Counted from the stretch's first letter, positions 15,104 to 26,620 are shown. The stretch is 64,000 nt of DNA from Drosophila pseudoobscura (GCF_009870125.1 NC_046680.1:17317501-17381500), one strand, 5' to 3'. The notes: generated from the sequence alone by a model not told the origin. Made by a program: numbers and translations.

Positions 15104-15635
15104 CTTGAGAAAAAAATGAGAGATTATCTTAAGATACGGAGCATTTAAAAGTACAGAGCCAAATCTTTTACTTTACATACTCTTTTCCTGCATGGACACT
15201 ATTTAGGCAAATAGAAGGTATATGTACCTATTAAATACCTAGCTAATATTTCAAAAGAACATGTACATTTATTTCGGAAGTGCATTAGTTGCGTTGCTTT
15301 TAGATTGAGTTAGATTTTTATTATTTTGGTGTTACACATAGTTATGGTATAATTGGAATAGATTCGACGAACGGCCGCCGTACTGCACTCCCTGCTAGCC
15401 TTGAACATTATCTAATACATGGCTCGTCGCGAGAGGCAAGTGGATAATTCTGCTATCAATACGTATGTTTTGCTCGAACACGTCTCAACACAACTAACTA
15501 ACTGGCAAGTTGTACATCAAATGGATATAAACAAGTATTACTTATCATCTCATCTCGCACACATGCTGGAACACGAGACATACGTTTGTCTTAAAATTAA
15601 TTAAAGGAATACATATACATAAATACAATCTGTAT
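15104..15635. other. Spacer between the small gene and the ArfGAP gene
   Basis: About 530 nt, AT-rich. Probably holds the ArfGAP 3' UTR and the 5' part of the small gene; no coding exon could be fixed upstream of 15103. No repeat recognised. Confidence 0.5.
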
Positions 15636-17483
15636 TTATTGCCAAACATTACCGATATTTAAGTTTCCGAATTGCTGGTTCAGATTGGATGGTACTGAGG
15701 AGGCAGTGGGGCCAGCCGAGGTGGGGAATCCAATCGGACCGGTTTGGGGCGCCATAGGCAAGCCACTGGATAGAGGTTGCATGACATTCATGGAGAGGCC
15801 CGCCAGCTGCGGGTGTTGCTGCTGCTGTGGAACCGCTTGTGGGTGTGCCCCAAACAGGGGCATCCCACTAAGAATGCTTTGATTTGTCTGCATCAGATTC
15901 GATCCAGATCCTTGCACGGGCAAGCTTCCGCCTGCAGCATACGGACTGGTCCCAGAGTTCAGAAACTGGCCACCGCCAAAGCCGACTCCACCCACTCCCG
16001 CCAGGCTCATTGAATTGGCACTCGAGCTGATGGGGGCGTTGCTGAACGCGTTGGGAGCAGCCATTACAGGAGCATTGTACATGCTAACGGAATTCGGCGG
16101 CGTCATAAACTGATGCGGAATCTGCTGCTGCTGTTGCTGATGCATGTATCCCCCAGGAGCCATGCCTGTGAATCCGCCGAAATTCAGTTGAGAACTATGA
16201 GTGGTAGGTGCATTTCCATACAAGGCGAGGATACTATCCTTGGACAGCTTTCCAGACTGGTCCTTGTCACTGGCCCCGTTCCCCAGCGAGCCTTGGTTGA
16301 AGAAGTCCTGCTCCTCCTGGGCCAAGGAATTGGGTTTTGAGGCCAGCAGGGTATCCCCATTGTTCCCATTGAATTTCTCTTGCTGCCCTGTGGCATTATC
16401 AGTCGGGATGATGCCACAGCTGCTGGCACTTAGAAAGCTGGTGAAACTTTCGTTTTGAAGGTCTTGGCTAGCCGTGGTGGCAGCCCCGCCGCCGACTATT
16501 GGCTTAGTGGGCGATGAAAGTCCCAAAAGATCACTTTCGCCGGCGCTGCTATTGCTGCTATTTAATTGTACACGATGTGTGGTCTTTGGGCTGCAGCCGC
16601 CGACTTGGTTCGGCTTGGGCTTGGGCAATGGGGCGGGTAGTGGCGAGTGTTTGGATGCAGTCGACGAGGTGGATGCCCGCTTGTCGGAAGCGCTGACAAC
16701 GCCACTAAGACCCAAGCTGGCTTGTGTACTTTTCTTTTTCCTCTTCTGCCGCTCTAGTTCTTCATCGATTTCTTTGGCCCAGTCTACTTTGGGTGGTGAC
16801 GGCGGCACCCATTCGCGGGCCAAATACTTTTTGTGTTCGTATTTTGCGCGAATAAAGTTCTCCAATGCGGTGTCCACCTGTGGTCGTCGGAATCCGTCTG
16901 GAAGCTGCGCCTCGTACACAGCGCGGGCCCTAGAGTTTCCCATTTGCTGCAGCGAGATCACTTGCTCCGGCGTCCAGGTATCCAGATTCACCGACTTCAC
17001 ACGTGATATATGAACGCCCAAATTCCGGTGGATGCCAGCGCAGCGGATGCACAGGAACATGCCCAAGTTCCAAGAAGCCCAGCGAGGACCTGTTAATGAA
17101 TGCAGTTCATGTATTATAGTGCTTTTAAGCGACTGTACATAGATTTACATACATATGTAAAAGATAAAGATAAATTCTTTGCAATCCTGGCAAGCAATCA
17201 ATTTTATTTATCTCACCAGTCCGCCCATTCTATTCTGTTTACAATGTGGTGTACATATGTACACATATACACAGATAAGTATGGATGCATATGTGTACCG
17301 ATGTACATCCGTGCGTCACCAGGAGCGAAATTTATCATAAATTATAAATTATGTATTGCACTTACCCTTGGCATCGCAGTCAACACAATATTTGTTATCT
17401 TCGTCGCGTAGCATTTGGGTTAATAAGGTTTGACATTTTTCCTGTATCAGTTTGGTGCGTTGGCCTGCATTTGAAGAACTCAT
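15636..17483 (-). CDS. SMAP-type ArfGAP
   Basis: Exons in gene order 17483..17366 and 17089..15636; 523 aa. The splice interrupts the zinc finger: CVDCDAKG | PRWASWNLGMFLCIRC, giving C-x2-C-x16-C-x2-C, then AGIHRNLGVHISRVKSVNLD with the catalytic arginine region. The domain continues to about residue 130 (FIRAKYEHKKYLAREW) and matches human SMAP1/SMAP2. A Lys-rich patch (RQKRKKK) and a long Ser/Gly/Gln/Pro-rich tail with NPF-poor, clathrin-adaptor-like composition follow. Role in the family: GTPase activation of Arf1/Arf6 at endosomes and the trans-Golgi. The D. melanogaster counterpart is, I believe, CG8243. Confidence 0.9.
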
Positions 17484-17680
17484 TTTCTTGCACTTGTCTC
17501 TTCGCTCCGCTCCGATGTATTGTATTGGTATTTGTGAATGTACGTGGATTTTGTACGTGTGCGCTAGTGCAACGTGGCGTGGGAGACGAAGAGGTGCTTT
17601 AGACCTTATCTATTATTTTGCATGGAGACAAACAAGCAATTTTTAATTTTAATTTTATCAGAAAAGTTTTTTACCGAAAA

Positions 17681-17847
17681 GCAGTGTGACCGCGGACTTA
17701 TCGCTAGAGTATATCGTCCGACCCTCAGAAATATATCGTCTCATTTGAAAAATATACCGTAAATATACTGACAAATTCATGTTCTATTATACATATTCTG
17801 CGTTTTTGATATTTCGTGGAATATTACTAGCTAAATAAAACCCTCAG
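17681..17847. repeat. Dispersed promoter-type repeat, copy C
   Basis: The best-kept of three copies: CAGTGTGACCGCGGAC, CGACCCTCAGAA, ATATCGTCTCATTT, AAAATATACCGTAAATATAC, TATTACTAGC and a terminal ACCCTCAG. It lies about 200 nt upstream of the ArfGAP start codon. Confidence 0.7.
17682..17692 (-). promoter_or_regulatory. Motif 1 (M1BP) core-promoter site of the ArfGAP gene
   Basis: CAGTGTGACCG on + reads CGGTCACACTG on -, a perfect Motif 1 (YGGTCACACTR) in the sense direction for the ArfGAP gene, about 200 nt before its ATG. It is part of repeat copy C. Confidence 0.7.
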
Positions 17848-18268
17848 CTGATCAATTTTCTACCTGACTGCTTATCTTAACAACTTGATTTTATTGGATC
17901 TTGTCTTACTATGAAAATATCACTATCGATATATATATTGTGTCCGAACGGCACACAATGGTGTATGATCAGTTTCTATATAACTTATGCAAGATATTTC
18001 TGCACTGCACTCCGTCTATCCGCCGTTAGGCCTCAATTGCGTTTGATAATAATCCAGCGCATTCATTGCTAGCACAATTATTACTACATTTGTGAATAAA
18101 TATTTAAATGCACATATCGATATCACGGGCGCGCCAACACCGACGACATCGCATAATTAAACAAAATCGGGCAGCTTTTTGCAAAGCTTTCCTATTTACT
18201 TTTTAAAACGGAAATCTTAGTGTTCCCTTTATCGCAAATGCAAATCCCGCTAATTAGCTAGTTAGCAA

Positions 18269-18345
18269 AGTCTAATACTCAGATCATCCAAATTTTACGC
18301 CGACCAAATCAGGGATGATATACGTATGGAAACGATAAGATAAAA
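18269..18345. repeat. Copy of the zinc-finger gene's 5' flank (block Q')
   Basis: Resembles 43459-43530, just upstream of the zinc-finger gene: ACTCAGATCA, then GA(C)GT/CCGACC region, GATGAT.T.CGTATGGAA. Diverged but collinear and in the same orientation. Confidence 0.55.
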
Positions 18346-18377
18346 TATTCGCACCTGGCTTTTCAGGCAGTGAGTGA

Positions 18378-18450
18378 GAAATCCCGGAGCCAGTAATTGA
18401 AAATGAAAAACAAATTTATTTAAAGATCGTTACATATGTGTGTAAAAAAC
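18378..18450. repeat. Copy of the zinc-finger gene's 3' flank (block P')
   Basis: Nearly identical to 42346-42418: GAAA.CCGG.GCCAGT.ATTG, then AAAATGAAAAACAAATTTAT, AAAGATCGT and ACA.ATGTGT. In its other location this is the 3' UTR of the zinc-finger gene (minus-strand AATAAA included). Confidence 0.75.
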
Positions 18451-18611
18451 AAATGTTCAAGTTCTGGAACTTCCTGTACTTTTTTTGAAATGCAACAGTG
18501 TGTACGGCCTTGCCAGACGGTTTTAGGAGTGCCGCTTCAAAGCAAGCCACCTTTCAAATAGATTGTTTACGATTTGAGTCTATCCAATTAAAATCTTATA
18601 TTTCAGTAAAT

Positions 18612-20761
18612 ATGGAAGTCCTGAGGAAAAAACTAGACGCGTGCCTTCTTATACTAGACAATAGTATTGAAACCACTAGTGTCAGAAATATGAACTGGCT
18701 GAATGTACGGTAAAAGGTCCGCAATGCCAGAGAAGATATTGCAATGGTTCTTTGTTCGCAGGACTTCTGTGCGGCTCTATTGGAATTTGCATCTGCTGTC
18801 CACAAATCTTTGAGCGACCGGAAGCAGAACGACAAAAGCCACGCGTCCGAAGAATTGGTTTGTCTTTGCCTCACTCAGATTATGGTTTGTGTGCGGCAGG
18901 TAGAGTGCACAATGAAACTGGCATCTGGCTCTGCAGTTTCGGTAAATATCTCAAGAAAATTGCATACATACATATATTTCTGCATCTCTTACATTAGGCG
19001 AGCCACATCTATTTCCTCGATCGTATTCGCTGGTGTCTGCAACGCCTGTTGCATCTTTATTCGAGTGAGGAGGCGGCAGAAGATAGCCAGGGGCGCTCAT
19101 TTCTCAAATTGCTAGACTCCACGCTGGACACATTAGCTCTGTTTAGTTCGAACAATGAGGAAAACAGTGATTTAATGAACTTTCAGCATACACCATCAGA
19201 AATCCTCGGCCTAAGCGCACAGCTGCGCGTTAACATTGATTTGCTGTTGGGCCAAACATTGGGGTTTGCGAATGTGGCCCTGCAACAGGATAAAAGGGCG
19301 CTAAGTGCACTGTGCCAGAAGGTAGGCAGATCGATGTACCTTACTTTTTATTAGACTTATATTTTGTCATCTAAGGTAATTCGTGAACTCAACGCATTTC
19401 AAGATGAATGCAAAGTCCCGAACTCTTCGAACTCCAATCTCAAACTGAAAGCCATGACACTAGAACAGGCGCTTTATCAGCTGGAAGATTTCATTAATGA
19501 TGCCTTGCTGCGTTTGGTGTTTACCTGCTTTTTAGATTTTCAAAAGTTCTCAGTGGACAAAATCCGCACCCTTCTGAAGAGCAGTTCGGATGATGACGCT
19601 ATAGCTGATGAATTCATTGCCGATTTTGATGTGAATATCGATCGAGCCACCCAGATTGGCATTTTTGCAATTGCCTTTGCCCCCAACTTGAAAAGTATGC
19701 GATCCTTATCTTTTGAATAGCCTGAATTGAAAAGTGTGCAAATCCAATTAAATATTTTTCGATAGTGAAAACGATGATGCGCAGCTGTCTGGCTTCCTTT
19801 GAGTCGCTGGACACCAGCCTGATACCTTCCCTGCAGGCCAACGGTTCCGACCTGCACTCCGACGTTTTGGAGCAGCACTTCGACGAGGAAGTGGCCAAGT
19901 TTAAGGCTACTCTGCAGGAGATCATTGACAGTCGCGCGTTTCTTGGCTGTTGTTTGGAGATACTCACGTCCGGCATTAGTGCTGCCGAAAAGCACTACGA
20001 AAAGGTCCCATTAGAGGACTTGCTGGAAATGGCCCTGTTCGTGCTGGAGCATTTTCAAGTAGAAGTCAATCGAACGGTTTTGGCTGAAACAAAGCTTCAG
20101 ATCGGGCAGGAGTACTTGCAACAGTTTATCCGAATACTACGCGAGTGCAAGGCCATTATGATGTGTGCGTCCCAGGTGGAGCCAAAACGTATCATCAAGC
20201 GCTTCAAGATCCTGCGGACGATTTTGCGCAAGCTACATGGCTGTATCGGAGCTTCAAAGTATCGTGAAGAGGGGCCCGACGACTTCGAATCCCATTTAAT
20301 GGATGAATTACAAGAAGAACTGACTGAAACAGTCAGCTTTTTTCCCAGCTTGTCGGGCATTGCGACTAGTCAAGGCAGCATCCTCTACGACACAGCGCGT
20401 AGGAGGAGATTAGCTAGAACCCACGATACAAGGCCTAAAGAAAGTTATCATCGAAACATAAAGTCAGCCAATTACAGTGTGCGCCGCCGTAAGTAAAATT
20501 GCCAGCCTTATGGGTTCTGAAATATTCTTGAAAATATGTACTGATTTGCAGGAGAAAGTCTGCGCACTGTTATGTTTAAGCGACAAAATATGGCGGAAAG
20601 CAAACGCATTTATACCACAATCAGCAACCAATCCGCACACCTCCAGATAACTGGTAAGTCGGAAAAGAATAATTTGTTTGAATACACTGTTATTTGAAAT
20701 ATTTTTTTTAGATATACTCGAACAACTTACTGGAATGTCAACTGGCGTCTTTGAATGCTGA
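18612..20761 (+). CDS. spt: Serendipity-alpha family protein (spitting image-like)
   Basis: Exons 18612..18704, 18762..18941, 18998..19321, 19376..19694, 19766..20488, 20552..20653 and 20712..20761; 596 aa, all phases consistent. The protein is almost wholly helical, with no signal peptide or membrane segment: FCAALLEFASAVHKSL, IYFLDRIRWCLQRLLHLY, LEQALYQLEDFINDALLRLVF, IGIFAIAFAPN and KTMMRSCLASFESLDTSLIPS. This matches the Serendipity-alpha family, distant relatives of alpha-catenin/vinculin that act on cortical actin during cellularisation. I prefer the broader paralogue (spitting image) over Sry-alpha because of the neighbouring 44F genes, the multi-exon structure and a length above Sry-alpha's 530 aa; that assignment is inference. 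A basic segment (RRRRLARTHDTR) lies near the C-terminus. Confidence 0.75.
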
Positions 20762-21215
20762 CTGCGGACCTTCCGTCATCAGATTGTAAATAATTGAAAA
20801 TAGTCTTAAGCACTCCGTAATCGAAGGCTCACGATTTGAATTAACGTACATCACAAGCTAAATGCCATTGGGCAGGTGCGACGAGTACAGGGAGACATAC
20901 ACACGCAGATATGTATGGAATTTTGATGGTGGAGAGTGTTTTATCCGAAACAGTGGTTTGGCTGTTGCAAAAATAAAGCAATAAATTAAGTTAAATACAA
21001 GATAAGAAGTACATTCGGTTGTACAACGGAGTAGCAGTGCTCTTTTGGCATCTAAAGGCTGCCCAATCGAAAGATGTGAAGCCGTGTGGTCGCAGTAGTC
21101 CCTATCGATTTTCCGACTCGAACAGAAGAACGACTTTAATCATTGGTACACACTTACAGCTATTGTTGAGTGTTTAATAGTCAACCACAAATTTTGTGTG
21201 GTTAGACGAGAGGCC
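20762..21215. other. Spacer between spt-like and the membrane-protein gene
   Basis: Holds the spt-like 3' UTR (AATAAA signals near 20974 and 20981) and then about 200 nt with TCGATT cores likely to be promoter of the next gene. No gene seen. Confidence 0.55.
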
Positions 21216-23117
21216 ATGCAATCGCCATTTACCGAAAAGTTGATTTCTGAGGAAGAAGTCGAGACCTCGTCGACGGCCAGCAAAGGGAGAAACAACCACC
21301 ATGTGGTCCCGCTGGGAATCCTCATGGTACTTTGCACAATGTATCTCGTGGTTGCTGGGGCGCAACGCAATTACAGATACTATTTCGAGCCCGGCGTCGC
21401 TGCCCTCGACCTACACGCCCCCGAAGTTTCTCCCGATGATGGCTACCCGCAGCTGGAAGGTATTCAGGATGAGCCAGTAAACAACCTGACATGCGAGAAG
21501 CTGGATATCTTCCAAAAAGAATCCGCAAAAGAAAATGACAGCAATCTTTTTAGCAAACAAATGGCAAAGCCATATCAGTCCAAGGCTGGCAAGCGAACAA
21601 GAAATGGAGCAACTGGAGTCGGGGCGAGCAAGCGCCTCCGAGGTGGTAAAGCTGTGGAGAGCAACAGGAAGAAGCAGGAAGCCCCAAAGAAGAGCAACAC
21701 CGCAGAGCCCATAATATATCTCTTTGCCCTGGTATTTATTTATCTGCTGCTAAAAGCAGCATCCGACATCAATCAGCACTACAAATCGGTAAGAATAATA
21801 CTTCGTAGGACTTTTGGGAATACACAAGTACTAAAATTACATGATTTCTTTGTATACTAACAGCAAAACAAGGGGGACAAACGTTTGCGCCGTTGTTCGT
21901 TGCAGTCCTATGCCCAAATACACAAGCAGGATCGGAGGGCCTCAAAAGGTATTTCTCCAAAAACTTTGCCAAAATTTTAAGGGTGTTATGTAACTCGCTG
22001 GGCCGGAGATTACACATCTGATCAGGTTAATAAGGGAACAACTTAAACATCTAAATGTACTCTACTCTACTCGTATTTACTACTATTTATGTATTTAGTA
22101 AACTTCCTCTACTGCGAAGCACTGTCCACTCATACATGCATGTATGAGAGCTACGTTTCTGACTATTTCAGAAAAACAAACCCTTATACATATATTGTAT
22201 TCTTTTGATCTGTACAATCCTTCTATGGCACCTCTATACTTAGTGATAACTCTATACGTACTAGTGTGTTGATATATGTTTTTGAATCGTCCTCACACTC
22301 TGCCTATCTTCACTCGTGTGCTGTGTGAAACTGTACTGAATGTAAGATATGTGTATATATGTGTCTATGTATCTATTAGTTACTGGCAAACTCTGTCCTA
22401 CTATACTATATATGTATGTAAGTAAAGGTAAAATAAATCAATTATTGTGTGCTTCCTGTGATCACTTTATGAGTATGTAGCCATGTCTATGAGCTTGCGT
22501 TTCATTTATTTGACTTTCCAAATGGGTGTTACTGTTACTGAAAACATTGCCGATCTCCATATGAACTGATCCGATACTATCTGATCTTCACTTTCTGCAC
22601 GCACACACGCTTTCACCCGCCTTTCATCACAGTACTCGAAGAGGCGGCGATTTTCCGACGCAGCCACATACTATTGGGAGAGGTGCGGTCCGTGTCGGTC
22701 GATCGCTATAAGTACACACTGAACGAGGAGGGATACCACACCGTGTGCACCCCAAAGACACTCGATCAGCAGCACAGGGCCACATCACCGTTAGCTTACA
22801 GACCGGCAGGAGATCCTGCAGCACGCACGGGTACAACACACAGTCACTGTCACGGTATGGTATGTCACGCAAACAGCTCTAAGCCAAACTGTTTTTTTCC
22901 TGCAGAAACGCGCCTCAATCGCCGCTCATCCGTCCCCATCAGCATAGACTATCAAACAGTTCATGTATCAAATATCAGTCAATACTCTTCCGAATTGGCC
23001 AGACGCGGCTCTGTTATTAGCCTCACGGGTCCTAATCCGCCAAATGTAGATCCAAATGCTGTGCCCAGTGGATCGCTTGACTTGAAACGTCGCGTCCGTA
23101 TGATAAATCGTCATTAA
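21216..23117 (+). CDS. Unrecognised two-pass membrane protein
   Basis: Not recognised. Exons 21216..21788, 21864..21948, 22633..22854 and 22906..23117; 363 aa. Start chosen at the first ATG of the frame. Visible: an acidic Ser/Thr-rich N-terminus, membrane segment 1 (about 29-47: VVPLGILMVLCTMYLVVAG), a loop of about 120 residues with an N-glycosylation site and a strongly basic part (GKRTRNG, SKRLRGG, NRKKQEAPKK), membrane segment 2 (about 168-186: PIIYLFALVFIYLLLKAAS), then a polar tail with ETRLNRRSSVPISIDYQTVH and LKRRVRMINRH. The last intron (22855-22905, 51 nt) has no in-frame stop, so retention would add 17 residues. Reading through the exon 2 donor gives a short alternative end and a stop near 22020, with AATAAA near 22432. 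Confidence 0.7.
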
Positions 23118-23944
23118 CTATCGCGTCCACCCATGAATGCTTCAACAACGATCCACAAGACAATCGAATCTATTGAAAGAGATTACAAGAGAACCTACCC
23201 AGAAAGAAGACTACATATATTCCCAATATTAATTGCATAAACCATTGTCATGTGTGTGTTGTTTTTTGTTGTTCTTAATGCGTTTCTTTTAATCAGTTAA
23301 TTAGTTAATTAATTCATTAAACTATAGTATTATTCAAGTATTTTAAAACGCACCCGCCGATGCAATCGCGAAGACACCAAAAATTTGTACACACGTTTCC
23401 CGAATTGCACAAGCGGCGAGCGGCGGAACGAGCAAAATGTATTTTCCTCCATCCATGGTGCCGATTACTATGGTACATTATTCTACTTAAGGCAAGATTA
23501 AAACAATCTTAGGCTAGCGTGCAGCTTAGTTTGGAGTTCAGTACCTACAACATTACCATTAACTACGAGCTAGCTACAATCTTGTCATGCTCATTGCAGT
23601 GACAATTACATACGTTTATGTATCTAGATTGTTAGGTCGATCTTCAAAGCGGATGACAGGGTGTACAAAAAACTTAATGACATATTTATACTCGTATCGT
23701 ATAGTATTGGATTATTGAGTCGGAACGGAACGTTAATTTAGAGATAATTATATGGAATATGGGCTGCAATCAGCAGGGGCACGATATGGCTTAGATCTAG
23801 TACACTTCAAGGATATTCTACAAGGATTCTTCATCGATTTTTGCGCTAGCTTCTCCTATTACATTAAATTTTAAAATAAATTACGTATTTTAATTGCATG
23901 TGGTTAAACAGGAAAGGACAGGACAGGTGTTTATTCCGTTGCAT
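23118..23944. other. Convergent 3' flanks of the membrane-protein gene and lines
   Basis: The two genes end towards each other here. Expected 3' UTRs of both; no coding frame, repeat or RNA gene recognised. Confidence 0.55.
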
Positions 23945-26620
23945 TTAACTAAGCTCGTTACCCTCGTAGAGACTCTCGCAACTCTCCAGCAGACGCAGCA
24001 CCGGCGATATGTCATACGGATAGAGCTGGCGGGAGACCAGTCGCGATATCTGCAGGCGCAGTCTGATCAGCACGCCCATGGCCTCGTCCAGCATGGCGTT
24101 GCCCATGCCAAAGCTGTGGCAGCTGTGCACAAACATGGTCCAGTTCATGCGGATGTACTTGAGCAGGCGCAGCAGATACAGCAGGAAGCAGGTCTCGTTG
24201 CTCACCAGCAGGTCCAGCAGCAGGTCCGAGCTATTCGAAGTCATCTTGAGGAACTCCAGAAACGTATACACAGGGTTCAGCATGGCCACCAGTTCGGGAA
24301 AGGCATTGTTGCGGAAGGAGATGCCCGACGTCACGTCCAGGGTGCAGACCATGGCCTCAATCAAATGATCGTCCTGGTCGTCGAATAGGTGAATCAGTAT
24401 CTTGCTGAAATGACACTCCGGGTGGAACTCGAGGGTCTGCTTGATGAACGTTTCCAGCTTGCTCAGCACATCCCGAATGGACCGCTCGATCAGCATCATG
24501 TCCTGGAATGCATCGTAGTCGCTCGAATCAATGGACGAGTCGGACGAATCGCTGCGGATCTCTTTCACTGTCACCGCGATTGACTTTAGCACCAGCAGCA
24601 CCATCTTCTGCAGCAGCGTCTTGTCCATTTCTATTAGGTCCAGCGGCGGCATTGGCGCCCCATCCTCGCCTGCATCTTGCACTGCAGCATCCGCCGATCG
24701 CGCCATCGTCGCTATGGCGATGGCACCATTCGCATAAACAAGGGGTGTGCCATTGTAGCCAATCAGGCTAACCATATTGTCCGGCTGGCGTCGCGGCAAT
24801 GATTCGAGTATGCGAAACCCACGGACATGACACACGATCTGGTGGGCCAGCTTGCAGGTCTCCTCGGGCAGCATGTCCTGCAGCGCTAGCGTGGAGCCAT
24901 AGCACAGCGCCTCATTGAACAGGCACAGCATTTGCTTGTACACGGTGCACGACAGGCTGTGGTTGAGCAGGAGCTCAAACTTGTCCAGCTGTGCGTAGTA
25001 GGGTCTTGTCTCGTCGATGGACAGATTGGCCTTGACCGAAATAATGTTCTCCCACAGCTGCAGAAAGTTGAGAACGCAGTGCTCCGCTGTGTCCTGGTGG
25101 GTGGGTGCCATCAGCTCCGACATGTTCTTCACCAGCGTGGGCCACTTGTGCTCCAGCTTCTGTATCGTGATACACTTTAGATGTGTGGTGTCAAAGCTCT
25201 CGGAGTCGGTGAGAGTGACCACGTGACAGCCGCCGGGTACGGATGCGGGTTGTGCGGGGTGCGGGCTTATCGAATCATCATCGTACAGACCGCCATTCCG
25301 CCTACGCCTCTCCGTCTCCCTATCCCTGCTTTCAGGCTCCCTCTCCCTCTCGGCCTCGCCCGCTGCATCCTCTCGGAATTGTAGAGCAAAGTAGTTGGTC
25401 GCCAGCGGCTGGTCCTGTACTGGAAAGTGCATGTAGCTTACAGCGGCATCCGCTGGCAGGGCAATGGACGACGCAGCAGCACCAGCAACACTCGTGGTAC
25501 TCGTCATCCAGTCATCATCCAACGGATGCGTCTCTATATCCTTCCATTCGACAATTCGCTTGATAATGTCCAGGCTAAAGTGGATCTTTTGCACCGCCGC
25601 CTGGTCGAGATGCTCGAAATTGAAGAGCTGGTCGACGATTTTCTGCAGCCACTCATCATTCAGTTCCTGTTTAGCAATCACCAGAAATGCGGCTAGCACA
25701 CGTCCCGCCAGAAATTGCACATAGGAATTGTTGTAGCCAGCCAGCACGATGATCTCGTCGATAAGCTTGTTGTCGTTCCGAATGAGGGCATCACAAACGT
25801 CCATTATTCTCGTACAAATGAAGCCCTTGGCATTCTGTTTCAAGTAGATGTCGAACAACAGCTGCAGATTGGACAGGAACTGCAGCAGCTTGTTGGTGGG
25901 CCACTCCCTAAGGTAGGCGATCCGTTTCTGGCCGTTTGTGTCCTGCGAGTAGTGCGACTGGAACGGCTTACGAAGCGTTCGCTCCGAAACACCACACAGG
26001 CACTGGCGCGTCAGTGATTGCTCGAACTCCAACATATCATCAATCGATGAAGAAGCCGACGCAATGCAAGTGCTCCTATTGCTAATATTACAACTACTAT
26101 TGCTGCTGCTGATGATGCTGCTACTGCCGGTGGTTATGGTCAGCAGATCTGGCAATTTTGCGGCGCGGTCCACTTCATCCTTCGTGGCCTCTGGGTCGGT
26201 TTGCAGCTCGGATTGTGGCAAGATATTGTGGACTAAGCTCTGTACACTGAGCAGCTGCGTATAGGAGGTTGCCCTCGAGCTGCATGGCGTCGTTGTGGGT
26301 GAGTTGTTGGTGCTGCTGGGTGTTGACAGCGAGTGCGTGGAGGACGATGATAGCGATGAGCATATGTGATGATTCTTATTGTTGTTGCTATTGGCATCTA
26401 GGGCATCCCGCCGATCTAGTATATCCGGCGGTGACGGTGGCGGGGGGGGCAACGACTTGGAGCCAACTCTGATTTGCTTCTCAATCTTCTGTCTCTTGGT
26501 CTGCGGCTGTTCGTTGTGAGCGGTGGCAGCCACCGTTGAGCAGGGGCAAACATCGGCGATGCTGCCACTTGAACCACTGCCAGCTCCGGCTCCAGATCCA
26601 GCTCCAGATGTGCTGTCCAT
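23945..26620 (-). CDS. lin: Protein lines (LINES family)
   Basis: 891 aa in one exon from the first ATG (26620). The open frame extends upstream to a TTGCAG acceptor at about 26688, so a 5' UTR exon lies further right. The first 230 residues are low-complexity (Gly/Ser, Asn, Pro, poly-Ser). The conserved Lines region follows: LTRQCLCGVSERTLRKPF, LQLLFDIYLKQNAKGFIC, HLKCITIQKLEHKWPTLV, and the C-terminal part MLNPVYTFLEFLKMTSNSSD, LLYLLRLLKYIRMNW. Known role: a cytoplasm-to-nucleus regulator that opposes Bowl/Drumstick signalling in epidermis, hindgut and testis cyst cells. Slightly longer than D. melanogaster Lines, through expanded low-complexity segments. Confidence 0.92.
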   Translation of the reverse strand: MDSTSGAGSGAGAGSGSSGSIADVCPCSTVAATAHNEQPQTKRQKIEKQIRVGSKSLPPPPPSPPDILDRRDALDANSNNNKNHHICSSLSSSSTHSLSTPSSTNNSPTTTPCSSRATSYTQLLSVQSLVHNILPQSELQTDPEATKDEVDRAAKLPDLLTITTGSSSIISSSNSSCNISNRSTCIASASSSIDDMLEFEQSLTRQCLCGVSERTLRKPFQSHYSQDTNGQKRIAYLREWPTNKLLQFLSNLQLLFDIYLKQNAKGFICTRIMDVCDALIRNDNKLIDEIIVLAGYNNSYVQFLAGRVLAAFLVIAKQELNDEWLQKIVDQLFNFEHLDQAAVQKIHFSLDIIKRIVEWKDIETHPLDDDWMTSTTSVAGAAASSIALPADAAVSYMHFPVQDQPLATNYFALQFREDAAGEAEREREPESRDRETERRRRNGGLYDDDSISPHPAQPASVPGGCHVVTLTDSESFDTTHLKCITIQKLEHKWPTLVKNMSELMAPTHQDTAEHCVLNFLQLWENIISVKANLSIDETRPYYAQLDKFELLLNHSLSCTVYKQMLCLFNEALCYGSTLALQDMLPEETCKLAHQIVCHVRGFRILESLPRRQPDNMVSLIGYNGTPLVYANGAIAIATMARSADAAVQDAGEDGAPMPPLDLIEMDKTLLQKMVLLVLKSIAVTVKEIRSDSSDSSIDSSDYDAFQDMMLIERSIRDVLSKLETFIKQTLEFHPECHFSKILIHLFDDQDDHLIEAMVCTLDVTSGISFRNNAFPELVAMLNPVYTFLEFLKMTSNSSDLLLDLLVSNETCFLLYLLRLLKYIRMNWTMFVHSCHSFGMGNAMLDEAMGVLIRLRLQISRLVSRQLYPYDISPVLRLLESCESLYEGNELS

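Larger units (their letters stand above)
17848..18611. other. Intergenic region between the ArfGAP and spt-like genes
   Basis: Divergent spacer. Besides the Q' and P' blocks it has several ATCGAT cores (for example near 17923 and 18116). No coding sequence supported before the spt-like ATG. Confidence 0.55.

Noticed and set aside
16474-17013. 179-codon frame opposite the ArfGAP exon
   Set aside because: Antisense shadow of a recognised coding exon.
23894-24388. 164-codon plus-strand frame rich in Gln/His/Val
   Set aside because: It is the complement of the conserved Lines C-terminal region.
25243-25563. Open frames antisense to lines
   Set aside because: Shadow of the GC-rich lines coding strand; they follow its codon periodicity and have no start context or domain.
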